From Branchiostoma floridae (Eukaryota; Chordata; Leptocardii; Amphioxiformes; Branchiostomatidae), in NCBI RefSeq assembly GCF_000003815.2, contig NC_049985.1, positions 9,938,637 through 10,002,636 of the forward strand: 64,000 nt of DNA. Reading direction: 5' to 3'. Under the pieces are notes generated by a model that saw nothing but the letters and a program-made list of their open reading frames with translations, made no database searches and had not been told where the DNA came from. A program made the position numbers and the translations under genes. Positions 23,201 through 32,800 of the stretch are shown here, piece after piece (within the stretch, counting starts at the first letter, position 1; every line of letters begins with the position of its first letter).

Positions 23201-25604
23201 ACAAGAGATTCTTTCTCCACAGAGACGTGTAAGAACCTGGACCCGAAGTGTGGTGCGAGCCCTGGATGGCCTTTGACCTCCATGTGCGCGGACTATGTCC
23301 TTGACCTCTGCCCTGAGTTCTGTGGAGTTTGCAGTAAGCTATAGCTTATTTGTTTGTTTGTTTGTTTGTTTGTTTGTTTGTTTGTTTTAGACGGGATTTT
23401 AAGAAATGAGCAGGATACTTAAAAGGTACAGATCATTGATGAGTATGTGGGTGGGCGTGTTTGCCGGTGACAGGCCTTGACCCAAGGAAAAAGTAAATAG
23501 TAAATGTGGGAACAAGCCTGAGGAAAGATCCGGACACAACCCCTCTAAGGGTATTTTTAGCTGTTGTCCGACATGTAGATACACAAACGCGTGGGAACCA
23601 ATGACCTGCGTGGTACGGAATGCAGGCCAGGCAACCTCACTGAAAAACATTCGGACTAGAAGGCTGACAGTCAAATAACCAATCACATAGGACATGTGAC
23701 GTCAGCAATCACTCAACATGGACGGGGATATAAATTTCACACCTGTTTACACGAACCACTGATATTACGATCACGTGCCCTATGGACTGATAATTCGAAC
23801 CTAATAAAGGCTGCAGTACAAGCAGTCGGAAATTAAGTGGGAATTATTTGTGATGTTTGAACACAGATTACCATAGACCTTAGTCCCGTGCCTCTTTTCC
23901 CCAACCAAAGTCGGCCCTGTGTCGGGGGTAGCCTGGAATTCCCCTTTTCTATATATGTAGATATAGCTCCTCCGGTTACATCCAAACAGATCTATGACTT
24001 TCCGGGCTTTTGTCTTTAAAAGATTACAGTCGGATGGCGCATACGACTTCTAAAGACTAGTCCCTTGTCACCCTTGTCTAGCAACTCCCAAACACAGATA
24101 ACCTTACCCACGACTAACCATGGTCTGGAGAAGGTCGGGAGGCAATGGTCGGCTAAGAATTAGATATACCTAAACTTTTAATACGGACATACTCAAGTTC
24201 AAGTTGAAAGGCATGTCTTTGTGTTCCCAGGTTGTGACGACGACCCCAGAGGTCCATGTGTGAACGGCGGCAGTCGCGGCGGGAACCCCGCTCTATACGG
24301 AGACGACACCTGCAACTGTAACTGTGTGGGCAACTGGGTCGGAGAGAGGTGTGAAAGTACGTGTCTTCTCTGTCAATGTTTCTGGTCAACAACATTAGTA
24401 CGCGTCCAACAATATGATATCAAGATTTTATATGATATTTCCGAACACAAAGTAAAGCTTTTACCACCAACATTTTTATCAGTCCTCTGATCCTTGTCAA
24501 GTTAAAATGACCCGAGAGCTATACCATGTGACCTTGAAAATAAACGGGTGACAGGTGCCAGTCAGTCGGTATCGGCCCCCGTCTCGGTTGAAGGATGTGC
24601 ACCTCATTTATCTTGAACGTAATGTATCAACATCGATATGACTCTTGACACTTGTAACTGCTTTTGTTTATTCGTTCATTTTTTGCTTGCCCAGTTTGCG
24701 CTGTGGCCTGCGCCAACGGTGGGATCCTGGACCCCGTGACCTGTACCTGCTCATGCGGTGACGGCTGGGACGGCGAATTCTGTCACAGTAGGCATTGATC
24801 ATTGATAAGGCATAGTTGCAAAATCTGTCATTTTAAGCTTAAGAATATACATTTTCATCAGTTTCATGCATGAAGTTCGGATTTGTAGGACGAATTCTTT
24901 TTCTGTCCTAACCAGCAAATTTCCTTGACAAGTGTTGTATCCCTGTCTACAGTGCCGTGTATCGACTCCAACCCGCTGTGTGGCGCCAACCCGGGGTGGC
25001 CGGACGCCAGCATGTGCAGCACGGACTACGTCATGGAGGGCTGCCACGCCATGTGCGGGGTCTGCAGTATGTAGTCAATATTTCTCTGTCCGAATCGATA
25101 ATGAAGTTGGAGTAAAATTAAAGGTCTTAATTATTGCTTTTTTCGCGCTCTCGATCTCCCAACATCTGCTTGATGCTTGATCTGGACACTTAAATAGATG
25201 AGCTTTAGTGGGCCTTTATCTTGCACTGTCTCAGCCACTCTCAGGAAAAGAAGTCGAGCCCATCAAGTTATGCAGTAGTTTAAAGTTGGCGTTTAGACTA
25301 GAATAGACACATTCTATATTTTTCTCCACGACTTGTTTGTCCCCTTTAATGTTTAGATACCTGCTATTATCCCTTGGGCAAGAATTTGCAATAAACTATT
25401 ACATGTATTATTATTAATTGACTGGTTGATTTTATCCGCACAGCCCTTGCAGAAGAATGTACTGACGCGGACTCCGGAGTGACCTACCAGAAGGGGCAGC
25501 AGTGGGCGAAGCACGACGCCGCGAACCAGCACACCATGCTGTGCACCTGCCTCGGGCGGGACAACTACGTCTGTGAGGATGTTCCAGACTGGACGGGGCC
25601 GTGA
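20220..25604 (+). CDS. Secreted ShK/EGF-like/fibronectin type I modular protein, 9 exons
   Basis: Exons: 20220-20274, 21098-21211, 21715-21840, 22877-22969, 23223-23333, 24231-24356, 24695-24787, 24953-25066, 25444-25604 (330 codons plus stop). Exon 1 is a signal peptide (MELLATVLFLLVPTALAQ). Each of the next seven exons is one module with phase-1 introns on both sides: ShK-like six-Cys (e.g. CTTHYVSSNCQEFCGGC), EGF-like (CQNGGTRGGN...CDCNC), short EGF-like (CFNGGVVDQTTCSCQCAPGY), then ShK, EGF, EGF and a third ShK. The last exon matches a fibronectin type I module: GVTYQKGQQW, then CTCLG and a fourth Cys. Equal lengths (114/126/93, 111/126/93, 114) point to duplication of a three-exon cassette. 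It is likely an extracellular matrix or plasma protein; the specific role is unknown. The stop at 25602-25604 lies inside a donor-like GTGAGT, so the protein may be longer. Confidence 0.9.
21914..22110. mobile_element. MITE with GC-rich terminal inverted repeats (copy 2)
   Basis: The left end TAAGGCCTGCGTCACATTTCC mirrors the right end GGAAATGTGAGGTAGGCTTTA. Internal blocks (TTCGTTCCCGAAAGCTG, and TAAAGAGAATA in reverse) match the copy at 18952-19143 in the opposite orientation. It sits in the third intron of the ShK/EGF/FN1 gene. Confidence 0.8.
22276..22309. repeat. 34 bp hairpin built on AAGGAGGTTTA
   Basis: ATAAGGAGGTTTA is followed after an 8 bp loop by its reverse complement TAAACCTCCTTAT. 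The arm motif recurs at 28129-28145 (fused palindrome), 41596-41606 and 60106-60116, so it is probably the terminal repeat of a MITE family with most of the interior lost. Confidence 0.7.
23343..23386. repeat. (TTTG)n microsatellite
   Basis: About ten tandem TTTG units follow the donor of exon 5 of the ShK/EGF/FN1 gene by about 10 bp. A shorter run of the same unit occurs at 21848-21872. Confidence 0.9.
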
Positions 25605-26642
25605 GTCCCTGTCACAATCGTCGCACGACAACAGCCTAGGTCACATACTTCGTACGACAAGTTAACCACAGTAAACCAAAAATATATCTAATCCTCATCA
25701 CGGTTGAGGATAAGTACAAATGTTTGTGACGGAGAAGGTTGCCGTGGAACGGTCTGTTCTGTCACATGTAGCCTAGCTAACAAAATGTCGCACGACACAA
25801 AAGAATCGTACAGCGTATGGGCCTAGCGAGCTCTCTGCACAATATTTGATTTTGCACATTAGATAATATGGAATAAATCAGCCAAGAACCATTGACACTT
25901 GCCTCTGGGTTTGATTTATGAATGAATTGATGTGAGGATGGATGGATGGATGGATGGATGGATGAATGGACGGACGGAAGGATGAATGGGTGGATAAATG
26001 AAGTGAGACAACGAACTATTAAAGGATTCACAGCTTTATTGCCCCGTAAAATAAACAGCGATAGCGAAATCACTCCTCTAGACATTGACGCTCTAATAGC
26101 TAATGTTTAGGTATCTGGGAAAAGTTATTTTCACAGGCGCATATAATTTCAGCTAAAATCAGCTTTTGGAGTCATACAATCCCTAACCCCAAACCCTAGA
26201 CCACACTGACTCAATTTACAGTAGTACCGTTACATCAAAGCTAGAACCTCTTTTGGTAAGACTTTAGACACATGTGGATAAGCATCTGCTTAAAACCCAC
26301 AATGGATACGGATATTATCCGTAACATCAAGTCAGTGTGGCCTTATATAGACTCCAATATGGGCTAACCTACTGCAGTACAATTTCATTTTCTAACATCG
26401 AAGTTTTATTCAACATCTAAACTTGTTTTTATAATTATAAAACACTTTGAGAATTCCAGATACGATTGTGTACCCAGGTCCTTTGCTATCTCCTCGTCTG
26501 AGGCCGGGTTTGCAATGGCTCAAGTCGAATTCTGGGGCAATTCGGCTAAAACCAAATAGATATTTTGGGGTGATCTGAACTGCCCTAATGCGTCTGACTA
26601 TCAAAGGCAGACTAGTTCAAGTTTTAAGTCCGTTTTTGAACA
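25605..26642. other. Convergent intergenic region between the FN1-module gene and the glutamate receptor
   Basis: Both genes end here. AATAAA at 25872-25877 (+) and TTTATT at 26405-26410 (AATAAA on the minus strand) are plausible poly(A) signals for the left and right gene. A GATG-type microsatellite lies at 25935-25995. No other gene is seen. Confidence 0.5.
26405..26410 (-). terminator. Candidate poly(A) signal of the glutamate receptor gene
   Basis: AATAAA on the minus strand, about 235 bp beyond the receptor stop codon at 26643. It is the nearest canonical hexamer found by eye. Confidence 0.4.
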
Positions 26643-26807
26643 TCACGATGTAGCCTGCGTGTTACACTCGTATTCCTCTTTGGCAGGGACGGGAGTTCTT
26701 CTCCTCTGAGGAAGCCGGAATCTGGCCAGGGGGTCGGCGTCTCCGAACAGCTTCTGCTTCAGACTCTTGAACCTTCCAAGGAAAGCCTCTGGCATTGTCT
26801 GGGGTTT
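26643..26807 (-). CDS. Glutamate receptor last exon, cytoplasmic tail
   Basis: 55 codons including the stop, opened by a good acceptor (ctcttttcag) in phase 0 after the M4 exon. It encodes a basic tail with LPQRRRTPVPAKEEYECN and ends in QATS. The last residues do not fit the class I PDZ-binding pattern (S/T-x-hydrophobic). Confidence 0.85.
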   Translation of the reverse strand, partial: KPQTMPEAFLGRFKSLKQKLFGDADPLARFRLPQRRRTPVPAKEEYECNTQATS

Positions 26808-29800
26808 CTGAAAAGAGTAGAAGGGAAATATGTCAACCACGGACGCAAACAATGGAGAATAACTTGATCTAAAGCAAGAAAAACAGAAGGAAATCGTAAT
26901 CTAACGCCTCTGTAAAATACTTTTGTACAGTTCTTTTTTATTCATCATTGTGGACGTAAACTACAGACGAAATACATCGTAGCCTGACAAATCGCGCTCC
27001 TAGCGGCCGGCCCTACAGTTGCCGCCACCTAGAAGATGGGGGTCATTAACCTCAGTCAGCGAGAGATTGTATAAACACAGGCTAAAATACTTCCTAACCT
27101 ATAAGTTATTTTTCAATGACTCCCCTCCCCCTAATATTCAAGTATAGCCGGCCAAAGAGAGTCAGACGGGCTCCATAGCATACACATTCCTAGGACGACT
27201 TCACTTCTCTGCCAGCTTTTAAAAATATCTTATGCCACCGTAGGATCTGCTTGGAGATCACCCTCCCCTCCTGACCTTTGCACTTTTCTTGTCCACGTCG
27301 CCCACACAGACGAGGATCCACTCCAGCGTCAGCACCACCAGGCTGATGGCCATGGCGCCGTACACCAGCACGAACACGCCCAGCATGTGGTCCAGCCCGA
27401 TCACTATCGTACTCAGCTTCGCGTCCTCTCGGGCGCACTCCGAACCGCCAGTCCTGGGAGATAGAGGGGAGGATAGAATGCATGAATGAGTGAGTGAGTG
27501 AATGAATGTATGTATGAATGAGTGAGTGAATGAGTGAACAAATGTGTACAAGTGGATATGTAAATGGGTGAATGAATTAATGGAAGAATGAATGAAAATA
27601 TAAATGAATGGATGGATGGATGGATGGAGGAATGGATAAATAAATAGATGAATGGTTGTATGGATGGATGAATGAAAGAATACATACATAAATGGATGAA
27701 TGAATGAATGAGTAGATAAATGAATTGATGTATGGATGAATCAATGAAAGAATAGATCAATTGGTTAGCTATATGAGGACCTCATATGGCTACATATAAC
27801 GTTACAATGGTTGTATGTATCTAACATGTAATGGAAGGCAATTCAGCACTTCCATAATAGAAAATGTTGTTTTGAGAGTTTTGATGTAAAAAGCAAACTG
27901 GGATTTACCACTTGTTGAAAAGCTCTTCCAGTTTTCCCGACTCGCGTGCCCAAAGTATCTTTTCCGTGAACTCTTTCGTGTAGGGGGAGTTCTTCTGCAG
28001 GGCAAAACCGTACCCCGTCTTGGAAAACAGTCTGCCGACTGTCTTCAAGTCGCATGGTGGCGTTTTTGTCTGGAGAGGGAGGTAAGTGAGACGTTATATC
28101 ATGGGATCGCTTATGCATGGTTTATGCAAGGAGGTTAACCTCCTTGGTTTATGCATGATCAAGATCAATGTTATCTATCTGCAATTACGTACGATTAAGT
28201 TTTCGTGCCATTTGTTGTTTTGTAAACAAAAGTAGTAGAAGAGGTATTGATGGATTTTCATGGTTTTTGGTCCGTGCGTTGTCTTAAGTTAGCCTCCTTA
28301 GCAGTCTCTCAGGACCTTTTTTTGCTCATAATACACTTTTGCTGGCCATTTCTTTTTGTACTGGGTCGCTGATTGCCGGCCTCCGCTGGTGTATTAGCCT
28401 CCGCAGGGCCAATAGATCAGCGGAGGTCGACAATCAGCGAGCCAGTACAAGAAGAAATGGCCAGCAAAAGTGTATTATGAGCCCAAAAAAGGCCCCCGAG
28501 AGCCTGCTATGGAGGCTAGCCTTAAGTCCAGATTAAGAAATGAAGCCTCCCAAGATACAAGTTTCCCTAGCACTTACCACATAGTCAAGTATCCCACTGT
28601 CCCAGACGAAGGCGTAGTGTCCCCTGCGCGCACGCGCTATCCCCTCCTCTGACGTAGCTACCATGACGTCATGTGTTGACATGTAACGCGCCATCTTCTG
28701 AAAGGTCTCTATGGTGGACTGTAGGAAGAAGCTGTGAGGACCCGAAGACAGAACAGTTCCATAGGCGATCTCCGTCTGAAGACAAAGACAAGAAAAGGTA
28801 TACGTACTTGATGAGTAAAAAATTGGCCAATATAAAAACATACAGTTTCAAGGAGTAACTCTAGTCAGATATAAGCTTTCCTCCTCAACTGATTCCCCAA
28901 TTTTAAAACACAGGGATCTAAATGCTAAATGTTGTCGGGGCGATAATTTTTCGCCGATAACCTGCCTGGCTATCAAACGGGAAAAAAATCGTAGGCCGTA
29001 AACTCGTCTTTACTTTTTTTAGCCACTTTTCATTATGTTCTCCTTCTTGATTTCTTCTTTAACTTCTGTGATCTTCGTGCTAACGACAACCAAGAGAATC
29101 TGACCTGTTTGGCCAGGTCCTCCACACTGCCGATGGTCTCCTGCAGCCTGCCGATGGTGAGGTGTGCGGCCAGGTTAGCCGTGTAGGTGGCGATCAGGAT
29201 CAGGATCACCAGCCACCACACACCTGCCGTAAACCGGCCTGGGGCGGAGGACAAAACGTCGTAAAGGGACTGTCACTGTTTTGTCAACAAGTTTCTACCG
29301 AATTTGTTTAGATTTCGGCCGAAGTGATACGTCAAACACGGTTTAACAATGTTCCTTGGTATTTTTGACATCATATTTTGATTATACAGATTCATTTCAT
29401 ATTGCAACGTAGGGTAGGGTAGGGTTTTGCTAGGATCGGTCGGGTAACCGGGAAAACATTTCCCTGTGCCTAAGGGCCATGTATGATACAAGTTAACAGC
29501 ATGCAACGTTTAATGTTGTGAGTACCTGCTGCAGACTTGGGGTACTCCTCCGGGCCCTGTTGGAACAGCGTGCAGAAAGAGTTCCAGATCCAGTCTCCTA
29601 ACGTGATCTTCGTCTGGTCATTCTCATCATCATCTGAATCATTACCATCGTCATCATCATCATCTTTCCCTGTCTTCTCATTCTGTTTCAAAGACGGCTC
29701 TCTGTGAACGTATAAATCAGATCATCAGGGATTTTCAATCATATCGGGATGAAAAATTCAAGCCTTCGATATACCTGAATGATTCAGGTCTTTCGTTCTA

Positions 29801-32800
29801 TCAACTCAAAAGTATGGCCGATACCAAGCCTCATGCAGCTGGTTAAATATGTTTTTGGGCGTGTTTGCAACCGACGTTAGGTGTAGCCGGCGTAGAGATG
29901 TTTGAACTTAACTCCTCCCCCCCATTTATGCATGTACACACAATAGACGTAAGGTATCATAACAAACAAATAAGATGGCTAGGCACGTTAGATACAGGTT
30001 CACACCGTCCTACACACATCACTCCATCTCCTTAAGCTGAAGAGTCTTGACCTGACTGACCTCTCGTGGTTGTCCTGTCCCGGCCGTGTGACGGCGACAG
30101 GTCGGCAGCTGTAGGGGCTGAGTTTGTTGACGATAGACAGGAAGACGCCCACAGCTACCGTGGTGATGGCGATCAGCAGCCACAACCTGCGGTCAGATGG
30201 AAGGAAAAGGCGAGGGCATCTTATTAGACTTTCTTATTATAACGCCATTGGAAAAGAGAACGAAATCAAGAGTGATTGGTACAACAAATAAGAAGTCATT
30301 GGACATAAAACATAGATCGCGTAAACATGGATACGAAAGAAGATTACATAAGCTTGCATAAGAGTAACATATTGCAGCACTGCATCAGCCTGGTTTTATA
30401 CAAATACTAGAAGCTTGTCATTATCTAGCCACGACTGTGTATACCAGTAGTTAGATTTGTATGTTGTTCTTAATGATGTGTTTATGTGTGCCTGAAGTAA
30501 AATGAAATAAAACAGAGATGTATAAGTTCCATACATCTTGTCGCCATTGTGTCTCAAGAGTCAAGACTGTTGTCTCCCCACTTCGGAATTAGGAAACGAT
30601 TTTACCTCTAAATGACTTCCGGCTGAAATGTAGCCAGGAAAGTGATTACTCAATGAGAAACACTACAAGTGTAAACCAGGAGACAATGTAAGGACTCGCC
30701 TTTTCTCCAGTGGTCCGAAGAAGTTGAAGAGTGAGATCTCCTTCCGCCCCACCTTACTCATGACGAAGGTGAGCCCCACGTCGATATAAGGCGTGGTGAA
30801 GTCAACAACCTCCTCCCGGTCTGCCCGTATGGTGATGGACGCTACCACCATGTCGGCTTTCTGAAAATACAGGTATTATCGTCACTTACATCTGTTTTAT
30901 ATTAGCAGCTACTTTAAAGGGATATATTGTAAAAGATAAAGTCACTGTAACGTTATATGGTCATTTTTTACAGTATGAGTTGAATGAGTGCTTATGACAC
31001 CAGTAACACCAAAATACAACATTGTTTTATTACATTCTAACGTGATAAGTATTATTCGATTAACATGGATGTTGGCACAAAATATACACTGTTCGGAAGT
31101 AAAGACGTGAAACAAAGCAAAAACGTCGCACAGATCCAAGCCACAGTCCTACGTCTGCTTTGAAATGTCGCCATGCTAACCTTGTAGGCCACGTCAGCGA
31201 CCACCCCGTTCCATTTCCCTGTGATCGGGTCCTTGGCGCCCCAGTTGTTGTCGGCCACGTGATACAGGTCATACCTGAACCCCATGCCCTGAGACATCCA
31301 GTCCAGAAGGTCCACGCAGAAACCTGCAGCCGAGACGGAGGACATAAACTTCCCGACACATTTTGTCGATTAGTGACGTTACAAATGCGATCTAACTTTG
31401 CAAATCTCAACTAATCTNNNNNNNNNNNNNNNNNNNNNNNNNNNNNNNNNNNNNNNNNNNNNNNNNNNNNNNNNNNNNNNNNNNNNNNNNNNNNNNNNNN
31501 NNNNNNNNNNNNNNNNNCGCAGACTCGTCGTCCGATCGAATCGCGCGTAATGTGAGGGGGGTATAAGCACAGCCTCCAAATGGAAGATGCGCTGCGCAAG
31601 AGATTGTACAAGTATATATGAACTCCTGAAGATGACGGTCCAATAATCTGGTCACATGATACCTCAGGCAAATCATCTATCTTATTTACTCCGCCAAACG
31701 AATCTAGTAGAGACTACAGAACGCTGGTTACCTGACCTTCAGTGTTCTGTTGCGCAGGTCCGTCCGGTAGTCCTCTGGGACCGGCTCCGCCATCCCCATG
31801 AACGTCACGTTCCGAGTCGGCATGCTCAAGCCGCGCGCCTCGTCCCACCTCCCAACCTGTATAGGGACGGTAAGGTCCATATTCGCCGGTACCATGCATG
31901 GCGATACTCACCCAAAATTATCACAAAGACGAAATCAAGTTTAATCACATCCTAAATTTGTTAGACACAAGAGGCACGGATATATGACTAGAAATTCAAA
32001 GGAATAGCAAGATAGAAGTGTAAGAGCGCTCTTCGACGGGTCTACGTCACTTATCATCTCTTTGTGAGGTACTATCCCCTCGCCTTAACTAGTGATCAGT
32101 CTATACGTTAGATACTGTCGCTACAGAAATGATTGACAGATGACGTACCGTCTGCCAGCCGTGTTTCCTCAGGTTGACGATGTCGAACAGCGGTTCCCGC
32201 GGGATCCTGCTGGACGTGAAGCGGAGCCGCTGGGAGATGCCGGGCTCGTCTACCTGAAGGAGAAGGCTCGGGATGGTTAGAAAATTGTCTTCATCCCCTC
32301 TCCCTACAGACATTTCCATGAACGACTATCTTGTTAGGATGGCCATGTATGTTTCTGTGAACACAGCAGCTATAAGGAGGATTTTGTGTTTACTACATAG
32401 CCTTCTTCATAATTTTTTGTATAAAATATCGAAATAAACAAATCAAGAGCAGATCAAACAGCATTTGAAGCACTGACTAGTGATCCACGGCGGTACTGCC
32501 ATCTTGGAGAGGTGGCGAGCGGGAGCCTCCAGAATCCATAGATGGTTACGCCCGTCGATAGCGACGAATTCAAAACAGGTTTCTCTAGCAAGAGCCTGTG
32601 ATTATGCCAATACGTGACTTTAGTTACCTTCTTGAGGTACTCCAGCATGGCGGGCCCGTTGCTCCACTTCCAGGAGACGTTCCCCTCGCAGAAGAGCGGC
32701 GTCTCGGGGCGGTAGAACCCGTCCTTGATGACTTGTTGAAAGGCGTAGGCGAAGGTGAGAATGGCGTCGGCGTACTTGGCAGCCCTGGCCTATAACAAGT

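Noticed and set aside
27258-27760. Long reverse frames rich in Ile, His, Ser and Phe
   Set aside because: Translation of the GAAT/GATG microsatellite; only the M4 exon at 27276-27453 in this stretch is coding.
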